From NVTR01 sp036480115 (GTDB lineage: Bacteria; Pseudomonadota; Alphaproteobacteria; Rhodobacterales; Rhodobacteraceae), in NCBI GenBank assembly GCA_965224795.1, contig CBDDAE010000002.1, positions 310,001 through 374,000 on the forward strand: a DNA stretch of 64,000 nucleotides, given 5' to 3'. Under the pieces are notes generated by a model. It did no database searches. It had not been told where the DNA came from and was given only the letters and a program-made list of their open reading frames with translations. Below are positions 24,597-33,144 of this stretch, piece after piece (position 1 is the first letter of the stretch; every line of letters begins with the position of its first letter). The translations under genes and the position numbers were made by a program.

Positions 24597-26027
24597 CTAA
24601 AGCCCCTTGGCGCGGTAGCTGGCCGCAACCCGGTCAATCGCCACGAGATAGGCCGCGACCCGCAAATCGCCCACATCTTTACGCGAATGCCAGACTTCAC
24701 GCATCGACTGATAGGCAGCGCGCATGGTGTCATCCAAACCCGAGCGCACAAGTTCCAGTTCCCCCGCCCCGCGCAGATACTGGTCTTTGAAATTTGGGGA
24801 AAGTTTCCAGTTATTGCCGGTATCCGATGACAGGCGTTCCAGTTCGTCCACAATCAACTGGTGACGACCTTCTTCTTGACGACGCTGCATGCGACCAAAC
24901 CGAATGTGACTAAGGTTCTTGACCCATTCAAAATAGGAAACCGTCACACCGCCGCCATTGGCATACATATCCGGGATAATGACGGTGCCTTTTTCACGCA
25001 GGATTTCATCGGCTCCGGCCGTAACCGGGCCATTGGCAGCCTCAATGATCAATGGGGCTTTGATTTTCTTGGCATTGCCCAGGTTGATCGTGCCTTCCAG
25101 CGCAGCCGGTATCAGAATATCGCATTCGTTTTCTAAAACCAATGCGCCTTTTTCAACATGGGTTGCGTCTGGATAGCCGGTGACACCCCCATGTTTTCTG
25201 ATCCAGGATGAAACAGCTTCTACGTCAAGGCCCTTTTCATCCACCAACGCGCCGTCACGTTCTATAATGCCGGTGATCTTGCAGCCATCTTCAGCCGCCA
25301 GAAAGCTAGCGGCATGGTAGCCCACATTGCCCAGCCCCTGAACGATAACCCGTTTACCATCCAAAGACCCCGTAAGACCCGATTCAGCCACATCTTCAGG
25401 ATGGCGGAAATATTCTTGCAAAGCGTATTGTACGCCGCGACCCGTAGCTTCCACCCGGCCGGCGATCCCGCCTGCATGGGGGGGCTTGCCGGTAACGCAA
25501 GCCTTGGAATTGATGTCGGTGGTATTCATGCGGGCATATTGATCCGCGATCCAGGACATTTCCCTTTCGCCCGTACCCATATCCGGCGCCGGCACGTTCT
25601 GGCTGGGGTGGATCAGGTCGCGTTTTATCAGCTCATAGGCGAAACGTCGGGTGATCAGTTCCATTTCATGTTCGTCATAAAGGTTGGGATCAATGCACAA
25701 CCCACCCTTTGAGCCACCAAACGGGGCTTCAACCAGCGCGCATTTGAAGGTCATCAATGCCGCCAGTGCTTCAACTTCATCCTGATTGACACCAAGCGAA
25801 AAGCGGATGCCGCCCTTTACCGGTTCCATATGTTCGGAATGCACCGAACGGTAGCCAGTGAAGGTTTCAATTTGCCCACGCAGACGCACACCAAAGCGCA
25901 CAGTATAGGTGGCGTTACACACGCGGATTTTTTCTTCCAGCCCCGGCGGCAGGTCCATCAAAGCCACGGCCCGGTTAAACATTAAGTCTACGGACTCACG
26001 AAAGCTCGGCTCATTTTTTACTGCCAT
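24597..26027 (-). CDS. Glutamate dehydrogenase (Glu/Leu/Phe/Val dehydrogenase family)
   Basis: A 476-residue amino-acid dehydrogenase that interconverts glutamate and 2-oxoglutarate plus ammonia. The catalytic region shows HMEPVKGGIRFSLGV and CALVEAPFGGSKGGLCIDP (catalytic lysines), then NVPAPDMGTGEREM. The NAD(P) domain has VIVQGLGNVGYHAASFLA. The final part, LIPAALEGTINLGN, YANGGGVTVSYFEWVKN and the helical tail, is standard. Cofactor preference cannot be read safely, although the glutamate-like residue after the Rossmann strand (IIERDG) favours NAD. Its gene is separated from soxB by a terminator. It could supply glutamate from ammonia released by amine breakdown. Confidence 0.93.
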   Translation of the reverse strand: MAVKNEPSFRESVDLMFNRAVALMDLPPGLEEKIRVCNATYTVRFGVRLRGQIETFTGYRSVHSEHMEPVKGGIRFSLGVNQDEVEALAALMTFKCALVEAPFGGSKGGLCIDPNLYDEHEMELITRRFAYELIKRDLIHPSQNVPAPDMGTGEREMSWIADQYARMNTTDINSKACVTGKPPHAGGIAGRVEATGRGVQYALQEYFRHPEDVAESGLTGSLDGKRVIVQGLGNVGYHAASFLAAEDGCKITGIIERDGALVDEKGLDVEAVSSWIRKHGGVTGYPDATHVEKGALVLENECDILIPAALEGTINLGNAKKIKAPLIIEAANGPVTAGADEILREKGTVIIPDMYANGGGVTVSYFEWVKNLSHIRFGRMQRRQEEGRHQLIVDELERLSSDTGNNWKLSPNFKDQYLRGAGELELVRSGLDDTMRAAYQSMREVWHSRKDVGDLRVAAYLVAIDRVAASYRAKGL

Positions 26028-26375
26028 AAGGTGTTTTCCTTTGTTGAATGCGAATCACCGCCACGTGCCAAATATGGCATCAGGATATCCATTAACCATC
26101 TTTGTTAAAGAAAAGAGTCTTTGTTTAAGCTAAGAAAAATTTACTTCAATTGTTGCCAGATTTTTTACAATCCCGGTCGGCGAATAGGGAGTGTCCACGC
26201 AATTATCCGCTTATTGGCTGTTTCAGGCGAAAAACCGCCACTTTCGCCCATTGTGCCAGAGGCCGCCAAAGACTGCCCCAATTTGAACACACCCCCCCTA
26301 GAGAAATGCACTCAGATTTGAGCCAAGCTGCCATGGCGCTTCCGTGTGTTCATGGCCATTATAAATAGGTGTAAC
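26028..26375. other. Divergent intergenic region between gdhA and the Tad genes
   Basis: About 350 bases without a supported gene. It includes a GANTC site (26052-26056) and a TTAACCAT element with a second TTAA nine bases on (26092-26108). This resembles a CtrA-type site but has the wrong spacing for the classic TTAA-N7-TTAA. Promoters for both flanking genes must lie here; none is clear enough to mark. Confidence 0.45.
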
Positions 26376-28052
26376 ATGCTTAATTACCTGGGGACCGTTA
26401 GTAAGGCCGCGCTTTTAAAGCCCAGCCAAATTGGGAAGAAACTTAGTTTTTGTTCCCGTTTTCGCCGTGACGAAGATGGTTCCTTGATCATCTTTTCACT
26501 GTTCCTTTTGATCATGATGCTGATGATCTCTGGCATGGCCGTTGATCTGATGCGCGCCGAAACCCACCGTGCCCGTTTGCAAAGCACGCTGGACCGCGCA
26601 GTTCTTGCCGGTGCCAGTTTGCAGCAAACCCTGAATTCAGAAGACGTGGTACGCGACTATTTTGATAAGGCCGGGCTTGGCGCCTATCTGACAAATGTTG
26701 CAGTTATAGAAGACAGCACTTCAAAAACGGTTACTGCATCAGCGCAGTTGACCGCCGGTACCTATTTCATGAAATTGTTAGGTGTTGACCGTCTAAGTGC
26801 CCCGGCAACCGGTGAAGCCGAAGAAAGCATTTCTGACATCGAAGTTTCGCTGGTTCTGGATGTATCCGGTTCCATGGGCAGCACATCTGCAAGTGGTAAT
26901 ACCAAAATGGAAGACCTGATCGAAGCCGCGCAGGAATTTGTTTACCTGATGCAGTGCGATCCCGACGCCGAAAAACCCTATGATAATGTTTGCACTGTTC
27001 CCGCTAACACAGTGTCAATCAGCCTGATCCCCTACGCAGAACAGGTGCTTGTGGGTGAAGAAATGCTGCAAGAATTCAACATTACCAATGAACACACAGA
27101 TTCATCCTGTGTAGACTTTAACAACAGTGATTTTCAGTCGGCTTCCATGTCGCTGACCAATCAGTTGCAGCGCGCTGGTACTCTTGATCGTCGGTCCTAC
27201 CACTGGGCCCCAGGCGGCCATGGTCACAACAGCCGGTTTGCCCAGGAATGGGCCCGGACTTGTCGCACAGATTCTTACCGCCAGATTGTGCCATTCTCAA
27301 ATTCATATTCCAGTCTGCAAACACAGATCGGCAATATGCAGGCCGGTGGATACACTTCTATTCACCTGGGCATGAAATGGGCGACAACCTTGCTTGACCC
27401 TTCGTTTCAGCCAGCGCTTAGCAACCTGACATTGGGTTCAACACCGTTGGTTAACGCCGCATTTGATGGGCGTCCGTTTAACTATACACGTCCGCGGACC
27501 CAAAAGGTTGTGGTGTTGATGACTGACGGCAAGAATACGTCGCTGTACTCATTAAAGTCGGGTTTTCGCAGTGGCCTGTCACCGTTCTTTCTGGACGACA
27601 AAGATTACGATGACGATGACGCCCTGTCTGTATATAGACAATCAACTGGCAAGTACTACCATGTCCATGATGGTTACACCCACTGGAGCAACAACCCACG
27701 TGGCGGCAGCGATGCCGTTCAGCTGACGTATCAGGAAGTTTGGGAAAACTATGCCGTGGATTATTGGGATGACGAATTCCACTGGCTGCCAAATTCCTGG
27801 GATTACACCGGCAGCAGCACCATGGATAACCAGCTGATCGGTTCCGATGGCGATGGCGGTATCTGTCAGGCAGCTAAGGATGAGGGTATCGAAGTCTTTA
27901 CCCTTGGTTTTGAAACCAGCTCGTACTCATCCGGTGTTTTGACCCACTGTGCTTCTTCCTCATCGCATCACTTTGATGTGGACGGCACCGATATCTCTGA
28001 GGCGTTCAATTCAATTGCACGCGAAATTCATGACCTGAGGTTGACAAACTAA
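26376..28052 (+). CDS. TadG-like pilus assembly protein with von Willebrand factor A domain
   Basis: A 558-residue Tad-type protein. After a short basic start comes the TadE/TadG-like hydrophobic anchor, with DEDGSLIIFSLFLLIMMLMISGMAVDLM. Next is an extracytoplasmic TadG region (LQSTLDRAVLAGASL) and a von Willebrand factor A domain whose metal site motif is DVSGSMG, with a later VVLMTDGKN strand. A large insert rich in Tyr, Trp, His and Asp (about residues 395-480) is unusual and may bind metal or ligand. The ATG at 26376 has AGGTG four bases upstream; earlier in-frame starts lack one. The stop overlaps the next ATG (TAATG). Confidence 0.88.
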   Translation: MLNYLGTVSKAALLKPSQIGKKLSFCSRFRRDEDGSLIIFSLFLLIMMLMISGMAVDLMRAETHRARLQSTLDRAVLAGASLQQTLNSEDVVRDYFDKAGLGAYLTNVAVIEDSTSKTVTASAQLTAGTYFMKLLGVDRLSAPATGEAEESISDIEVSLVLDVSGSMGSTSASGNTKMEDLIEAAQEFVYLMQCDPDAEKPYDNVCTVPANTVSISLIPYAEQVLVGEEMLQEFNITNEHTDSSCVDFNNSDFQSASMSLTNQLQRAGTLDRRSYHWAPGGHGHNSRFAQEWARTCRTDSYRQIVPFSNSYSSLQTQIGNMQAGGYTSIHLGMKWATTLLDPSFQPALSNLTLGSTPLVNAAFDGRPFNYTRPRTQKVVVLMTDGKNTSLYSLKSGFRSGLSPFFLDDKDYDDDDALSVYRQSTGKYYHVHDGYTHWSNNPRGGSDAVQLTYQEVWENYAVDYWDDEFHWLPNSWDYTGSSTMDNQLIGSDGDGGICQAAKDEGIEVFTLGFETSSYSSGVLTHCASSSSHHFDVDGTDISEAFNSIAREIHDLRLTN

Positions 28053-28612
28053 TGAGTATATTCTTTCCAAAAGACAGCTCGGCCCGAAAGCTGGGCCGCG
28101 CTGTCCGCAACCTCTGGCGTCGTGAAAACGGCAACTCTACGATCGAGTTTGTAATCCTGTTTCCAATGTTAATGACACTGTTCTTCGTCGTTTTCGAAAC
28201 CGGGTTGGTTATGACACGCGGGGTTATGCTGGACCGCGCCGTGGATATCGCCATGCGAGATCTGCGTCTTGGGACATTATCGCCAATGACCCACGCTGGT
28301 CTGAAGGACCGGGTTTGCGACAATACTGTTATCATTCCAGATTGCGACAATGTGGTTTTGATTGAGTTGCGTAAAATTTCAACCACTACTTGGAATTTGT
28401 TCACGACTAATACGACCTGCGTTGACAGAAGCGAAACCGTGCAACCGGTGCTAAGTTTTGAAACCGGACTAAAGGACGAAATGATGTTGGTGCGTGTTTG
28501 CGCCGTACTTGATCCGTTCTTTCCGGGCGTAGGATTGGCGGCACGCATGCAATTGGACAGCACAGGTGGCTACGCACTTGAAGCCATGTCCGCCTATGTA
28601 AACGAACCGTAA
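28052..28612 (+). CDS. TadE-like pilus assembly (minor pseudopilin) protein
   Basis: A 186-residue protein with the TadE pattern: a short basic leader, then NGNSTIEFVILFPMLMTLFFVVFETGLVMTRG, where the Glu near the start of the membrane segment is characteristic of pilin-like proteins. The rest is an exported domain with four Cys that could form disulfides (VCDNTVIIPDC, NTTCVD, VRVCAV). It overlaps the preceding TadG-like gene by one base and is followed nine bases later by another family member. Confidence 0.88.
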   Translation: MSIFFPKDSSARKLGRAVRNLWRRENGNSTIEFVILFPMLMTLFFVVFETGLVMTRGVMLDRAVDIAMRDLRLGTLSPMTHAGLKDRVCDNTVIIPDCDNVVLIELRKISTTTWNLFTTNTTCVDRSETVQPVLSFETGLKDEMMLVRVCAVLDPFFPGVGLAARMQLDSTGGYALEAMSAYVNEP

Positions 28613-28621
28613 GGGGTTGTT

Positions 28622-29254
28622 ATGAATAAGTTTATCCGCAAAATATTTCACCGGTTTGGTAAAGACCAAAAAGGCAGCATGGCTGTCGAGGCTGTTCTTG
28701 CTGTGCCCATGTTGTTTTGGGCTGCGACCGCGACGTTTACTTTTTATGACGCCTTCAAAGCACAGAACGCGACTTTTCGGGCGAATTACACGATCAGCGA
28801 TATGCTGTCGCGCCAGACCCAGGCCATTGATCTGAACTATCTTAATGGTCTTCACAGCGTGTTTCGTTACATGACCCATACCCGCAACGAAGCCACCTGG
28901 ATCCGCATTAGTGTTGTGACCTGTGAATCAAGTTGCGCCGATGAGCCGAACCGCGTTTTGGCTTGGGATTGGTCACACGGTGCAAATGGCGCCCGTGATT
29001 TGGATGATACCGACCTGTTGTATTATGAAAGCAAGATTCCATTGATGGCCACCGGTAACCGGTTGATCCTGGTTGAGACATCGCGCCACTACAATCCGCC
29101 ATTTGCTAACTTCCTGGTTAGTTTTGCGGAACGCGATTTGGCCAGTCATGTTGTCACCCGTCCGCGCTTTGCCCCGCAGCTTTGCTGGGAAACCTGTGCA
29201 ACAAATACAGGTGGATCAGATGGCGATGATGGCAACGGTAACAGCGGAAGCTAG
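28622..29254 (+). CDS. TadE/TadG-like minor pilin family protein
   Basis: A 210-residue exported protein with the anchor DQKGSMAVEAVLAVPMLFWAATATFTFYDAF, again with Glu at the start of the hydrophobic run. The exported part has paired Cys (VVTCESSCAD and LCWETCA), which probably form disulfides. It ends in a Gly/Ser/Asp tail (GGSDGDDGNGNSGS). Third gene of a tight three-gene operon. Its stop overlaps the stop of the next, opposite gene by four bases. Confidence 0.85.
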   Translation: MNKFIRKIFHRFGKDQKGSMAVEAVLAVPMLFWAATATFTFYDAFKAQNATFRANYTISDMLSRQTQAIDLNYLNGLHSVFRYMTHTRNEATWIRISVVTCESSCADEPNRVLAWDWSHGANGARDLDDTDLLYYESKIPLMATGNRLILVETSRHYNPPFANFLVSFAERDLASHVVTRPRFAPQLCWETCATNTGGSDGDDGNGNSGS

Positions 29255-29727
29255 TCCTTTCCAGCCATAGCCAGATGCATGGCTATGGCTTCTGCCATAA
29301 ATTTACCCTGACGCGCCGATGTGGCGCCGCCAACGCCGATCCGGTGGCCCATGCGCCACCAAAGGCCCGGCGACCAACTGCGTCCCAACTGTTTGTTGAC
29401 GCGTAGTAAAAACCCGTTCGCCGGTTTGAAAGCAAAAGCCCCGCGGTCGATGCCCATAATATCATCAAGTCGGCAAATCTCGCGCCCCGAACTATCAACA
29501 AGGGCGTCATTTGTCATGAACAGGCTAAGGGCAGTGGCGCGGCGCATTTTATTACCCAGAATGACCGCCCCGATCCCGATAAGCAGCAAAAACACCTGAT
29601 ATACTATCTGGGCGGGTGGCTTGGTAATGGCCAGATAAAGAACGATCGCCCCGAGGATATACAAAATTGACACCGATATCACCCGTCGAACCGGCGACGG
29701 CGTGATCATAGCAATAGCGTTTTCCAT
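29251..29727 (-). CDS. Small membrane protein of unknown function
   Basis: A 158-residue protein not recognised as a named family. Two hydrophobic segments occur near the N-terminus (VISVSILYILGAIVLYLAI and IVYQVFLLLIGIGAVILG), followed by a soluble part that looks like a PH-type or PH-like membrane-associated domain (ALSLFMTNDALVDSSGREICRLDDIMGIDRGAFAFKP). The C-terminal part contains a run of Trp/Arg/Gly (SWSPGLWWRMGHRIGVGG). It converges on the Tad operon with a four-base stop overlap. A similar protein next to Tad genes is, from memory, seen in other Rhodobacterales. Confidence 0.65.
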   Translation of the reverse strand: MENAIAMITPSPVRRVISVSILYILGAIVLYLAITKPPAQIVYQVFLLLIGIGAVILGNKMRRATALSLFMTNDALVDSSGREICRLDDIMGIDRGAFAFKPANGFLLRVNKQLGRSWSPGLWWRMGHRIGVGGATSARQGKFMAEAIAMHLAMAGKD

Positions 29728-29755
29728 TAATTATCCACAACTTATAAACTGAAGC

Positions 29756-30343
29756 TTATGCGCCAACAGCGCGCCGCACCATGTTCCAGTAAATCCGTTC
29801 AACCCGTTCTTGGGTCAGACGCCCGCCGTCCTGATACCAGGTGTTAACACCGGTCAGCATCGCGATAATTGCCATGGTCGCCAGTTTGCAATCAGGCACT
29901 TTGAAATCTTTGGCCAGTTGTCCGGCCTCAAGAATACTGGCCAGATAGGCCTCATATTGACGGCGCTGATCTTCGACCTTTTTGAAATTATCGGGCTCCA
30001 GATTGCGCAATTCCATATTGGCAATAAAAACCGATTCCGGGCGTTTCAGGTGGTATCGGATATGGAATTTGCAAAACGCTTCAAGCCGCTCGGTTGGCGT
30101 ATCCAACATTGGTTCTGCCAATACCGTCACCAGCAAATCAGCCAGGTGGTCATGCATCAGGTCAAACAGCAGCGTCTGCTTGTCAGGCGTATACAGGTAA
30201 AGCGCACCAGCCTGGATGCCAACTTCGGCGGCAATCTGGCGCATGGTAACGGCAGCAAACCCGTGGCGGGCGATCAGGCTGATTGCCGCCTTGCGGACCA
30301 AAGGTCCAGTGATATCAGCGTGCGAGCCTGTTTTTCTTGCCAT
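29756..30343 (-). CDS. TetR family transcriptional regulator
   Basis: A 195-residue TetR regulator. The helix-turn-helix is ARHGFAAVTMRQIAAEVGIQAGALYLYTPDKQTLLFDLM (about 24-62). The C-terminal ligand domain (HLADLLVTVL ... YQDGGRLTQERVERIYWNMV) is helical, and its ligand cannot be predicted safely. A perfect 14-bp palindrome lies about 15 bases upstream of its start, between it and the divergent lipoprotein gene, so self-regulation is likely. Confidence 0.92.
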   Translation of the reverse strand: MARKTGSHADITGPLVRKAAISLIARHGFAAVTMRQIAAEVGIQAGALYLYTPDKQTLLFDLMHDHLADLLVTVLAEPMLDTPTERLEAFCKFHIRYHLKRPESVFIANMELRNLEPDNFKKVEDQRRQYEAYLASILEAGQLAKDFKVPDCKLATMAIIAMLTGVNTWYQDGGRLTQERVERIYWNMVRRAVGA

Positions 30344-30357
30344 TTAACTTGCATATA

Positions 30358-30371
30358 TGAACAATTGTTCA
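30358..30371. promoter_or_regulatory. Candidate TetR operator
   Basis: A perfect palindrome, TGAACAATTGTTCA, in the 99 bases between the TetR gene and the divergent lipoprotein gene. Its symmetry and position fit a dimeric TetR repressor; binding is inferred. Confidence 0.6.
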
Positions 30372-30442
30372 ATTAGAAGCGTTTGCTTGCACATCTTCAC
30401 CAACCGCCCCTATGTAGGCGTAGCAATCCCAACGGGTTAAGT

Positions 30443-30745
30443 ATGTTACGCCAGATCATCTTGCCAATTATTGCCACTCTGCCGCTGTTGGGCTGTGCGG
30501 ATTTTCCTGATCTGGACGCAGCCATAGCACAGCGCGGCGTGGTGGCCGGGTTTCCAACCCTGATCCCGATTGATCCTGTGCTTTTGTCAGTTGAAATCGA
30601 CAGCCTTGATGCCACCCAACAGGCAAAGCTGCTTGCTGAAAGGGTACGCCAGCTAAACATTCGCGCCCTTGCACTGCGCCGGTCGGTGATTCATGCAAAA
30701 ACCCGGCGCAACATGGCGGCAGTTGTACAGCGTCACAACAGTTAG
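30443..30745 (+). CDS. Small predicted lipoprotein
   Basis: A protein of 100 residues with a lipoprotein signal: MLRQII, hydrophobic IIATLPL and lipobox LLGC. The mature part has a short helical region (LDATQQAKLLAERVRQLNIRALALRR) and no recognised domain. The ATG at 30443 is chosen because it starts the signal peptide; the frame runs further upstream. It is divergent from the TetR gene, whose palindrome may control it, and is followed by homoserine dehydrogenase on the same strand. Confidence 0.65.
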   Translation: MLRQIILPIIATLPLLGCADFPDLDAAIAQRGVVAGFPTLIPIDPVLLSVEIDSLDATQQAKLLAERVRQLNIRALALRRSVIHAKTRRNMAAVVQRHNS

Positions 30746-30813
30746 ATCGACCACATTGCGATACATTGCAAAACTGGCTACAGACCTGCAACAAACCCAC
30801 GCGGAGAATTTGT

Positions 30814-32100
30814 ATGAGCACCCCCTTGCGCCTTGGCATTGCTGGATTAGGCACCGTTGGCACCGGCGTTGTTAAAATTGTGCAGCGCCACGCCGATTTG
30901 CTGGCCGCCCGTACAGGGCGCCCTATCGTGATAAGCGCCGTGTCGGCCCGTTCGCGTGATAAAGATCGCGGTGTGCGCCTGTCTGGATTTGCCTGGGAGG
31001 ATGATCCGGTCACGCTGGCAAAACGTGATGACGTGGATGTATTTGTGGAATTGATCGGCGGCTCTGACGGCCCGGCCAAGGCCGCGACTGAGGCCGCGAT
31101 TGCTGCCGGAAAAGACGTGGTCACCGCCAACAAAGCCATGCTGGCATTGCATGGGCAGGACCTGGCGCTGGCGGCGGAAGCCAATGACAGGATCATCCGG
31201 TTTGAAGCAGCAGTCGCTGGCGGTATTCCGGTGGTCAAAGCCCTGACCGAAGGGCTGGCCGGCAATCAGATCACCCGCATCATTGGCGTGATGAACGGCA
31301 CCTGCAATTTCATTCTGACCAAAATGCAGGCCGAAAACCTGGGCTATAACGCGGTATTCGCGCAGGCGGCTGATCTGGGTTATCTGGAAGCCGACCCAAC
31401 TCTGGATGTGGGCGGCATTGATGCCGGGCACAAACTGGCTTTGCTGGCCGCAATCGCCTTTGGCACCCAGGTTGATTTTGATGGGGTTGAGCTGGAGGGC
31501 ATAGAAAAGATCACCATTGAAGATATCGAACAGGCTGCCGACATGGGCTACCGCATCAAGCTTTTGGGCGTGGCGCAAATGACTGGGCGCGGGCTTGAGC
31601 AACGCATGTCGCCCTGCCTTGTGCCAGCCAGCAGCCCGCTGGGACAGCTTGAAAACGCCACCAACATGGTAGTGCTAGAAGGCGACGCCGTTGGTCAGAT
31701 CGTTTTGCGCGGTGCCGGTGCTGGTGAAGGCCCCACTGCCAGCGCTGTGATGGCCGATATTGTGGATATCGCCCGGGGCAATCGTTTGGCGACGTTCGGG
31801 CAACCCGCCACGGGTCTAACCAAAGCAAAAGCTGCCCAATCCACCGTCCCTGCCCCTTATTACCTGCGTCTAGAATTGCAGGACAAACCCGGTGCCATGG
31901 CTAAAATCTCGGCAACATTGGGCGAAGCTGGCGTATCCATCGACCGGATGCGCCAATACGGCCATGAGGAACGCACAGCGCCGGTGTTGATTGTGACCCA
32001 TAAAACCAGCCCGGCGGCGCTGCGCAGTGCAATTGGGGCTATGGCCGCAACTGGGGTGGTTGCCAGTGACCCCGTCGCCATTCGAATAGAAGAGCTTTAG
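30814..32100 (+). CDS. hom: Homoserine dehydrogenase
   Basis: A 428-residue enzyme that reduces aspartate semialdehyde to homoserine on the way to threonine and methionine. The NAD(P) site is GIAGLGTVGTGVV. The catalytic domain has VVTANKAMLALHG, EAAVAGGIPVVKAL and GVMNGTCNFILT with YLEADPTLDVGGIDAGHKLALLAAIAFG. The C-terminal ACT domain (LELQDKPGAMAKISATLGEAGVSID) provides for feedback control, usually by threonine. The ATG at 30814 has a GGAG site and gives the normal N-terminus (MSTPLRLGIAGLG); 16 more codons are open upstream. Confidence 0.97.
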   Translation: MSTPLRLGIAGLGTVGTGVVKIVQRHADLLAARTGRPIVISAVSARSRDKDRGVRLSGFAWEDDPVTLAKRDDVDVFVELIGGSDGPAKAATEAAIAAGKDVVTANKAMLALHGQDLALAAEANDRIIRFEAAVAGGIPVVKALTEGLAGNQITRIIGVMNGTCNFILTKMQAENLGYNAVFAQAADLGYLEADPTLDVGGIDAGHKLALLAAIAFGTQVDFDGVELEGIEKITIEDIEQAADMGYRIKLLGVAQMTGRGLEQRMSPCLVPASSPLGQLENATNMVVLEGDAVGQIVLRGAGAGEGPTASAVMADIVDIARGNRLATFGQPATGLTKAKAAQSTVPAPYYLRLELQDKPGAMAKISATLGEAGVSIDRMRQYGHEERTAPVLIVTHKTSPAALRSAIGAMAATGVVASDPVAIRIEEL

Positions 32101-32175
32101 ATAGCGCTAACTACCTTGTGCCGGTACAACGCCACAGGCTAAACAAACAAGAACGTTAAAAAACAGGATATTACC

Positions 32176-33144
32176 ATGCCCGCTTCCGTAGAATTTCACG
32201 ACCGATTACTTTCCCTTGGACTTGCCCGGGTATCAGAGGCCGCCGCCATGGCGTCTGCGCTGCTGGTGGGACGCGGCGATGAAAAAGAGGCGGATCAGGC
32301 CGCGGTGAATGCCATGCGCGATCAGCTGAACCTGCTGGACATCAAAGGTGTCGTGGTTATCGGCGAAGGCGAACGCGATGAAGCCCCGATGTTGTTCATC
32401 GGCGAAGAGGTTGGTTCAGGCAAAGGCCCGGCCGTTGATATCGCGCTGGACCCGCTGGAAGGCACCACCCTTACCGCCAAAGACATGCCCAATGCGCTGA
32501 CTGTCATAGCTATGGCACCACGCGGCACCATGTTGCATGCCCCGGATGTTTATATGGACAAGCTTGCCATTGGGCCGGGCTATAAAAAAGACATTGTGTC
32601 GCTTGATATGGCCCCGGCGGAGCGCGTAAAAGCGCTGGCCAAAGCCAAGGGTTGCAAGCCCCATGACATCACCGTTTGCATTTTGGAACGTCCGCGCCAC
32701 GAAGATCTGATCGCCGAAGTTCGCGGCACTGGCGCGGCAATCCGTCTGATCACCGACGGTGATGTGGCAGGTGTGATCCACTGCGCGGAGGCCGAGATAA
32801 CCGGCATCGATATGTATATGGGATCGGGCGGCGCGCCCGAGGGTGTGCTGGCCGCAGCGGCATTAAAATGTATGGGCGGGCAAATGTGGGGCCGGTTGAT
32901 TTTTCGCAACGATGATGAACGCGGCCGTGCCCGCAAGGCTGGCATCACCGATTTTGACCGGATTTATTCGCGCGAAGATATGGTTACGCAGGATGTTATA
33001 TTTGCCGCCACCGGCGTTACTGACGGGTCCATCCTGAAGGGTATCAAACGCGAACCCGGATTTTTGGAAACAGAAACTATCCTGATGCGGTCAAAAACCG
33101 GATCTATGCGCCGCATGACTTATCGCAATCCGATAAGGAACTAA
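32176..33144 (+). CDS. glpX: Class II fructose-1,6-bisphosphatase
   Basis: A 322-residue GlpX-type phosphatase of gluconeogenesis. Metal-binding and catalytic motifs are GEGERDEAPMLFIGEEVG, DPLEGTTLTAKDMPNALTV and the later DGDVAGVIHCAEA and GSGGAPEGVLAAAALKCMGGQM. It follows hom after 75 bases, and recJ begins in the base directly after its stop. Confidence 0.96.
   Translation: MPASVEFHDRLLSLGLARVSEAAAMASALLVGRGDEKEADQAAVNAMRDQLNLLDIKGVVVIGEGERDEAPMLFIGEEVGSGKGPAVDIALDPLEGTTLTAKDMPNALTVIAMAPRGTMLHAPDVYMDKLAIGPGYKKDIVSLDMAPAERVKALAKAKGCKPHDITVCILERPRHEDLIAEVRGTGAAIRLITDGDVAGVIHCAEAEITGIDMYMGSGGAPEGVLAAAALKCMGGQMWGRLIFRNDDERGRARKAGITDFDRIYSREDMVTQDVIFAATGVTDGSILKGIKREPGFLETETILMRSKTGSMRRMTYRNPIRN

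Noticed and set aside
30468..31602. Two long - strand frames (251 and 265 codons) opposite hom
   Set aside because: They mirror the third-position bias of the hom gene; the protein sequences are low-complexity with no family pattern.
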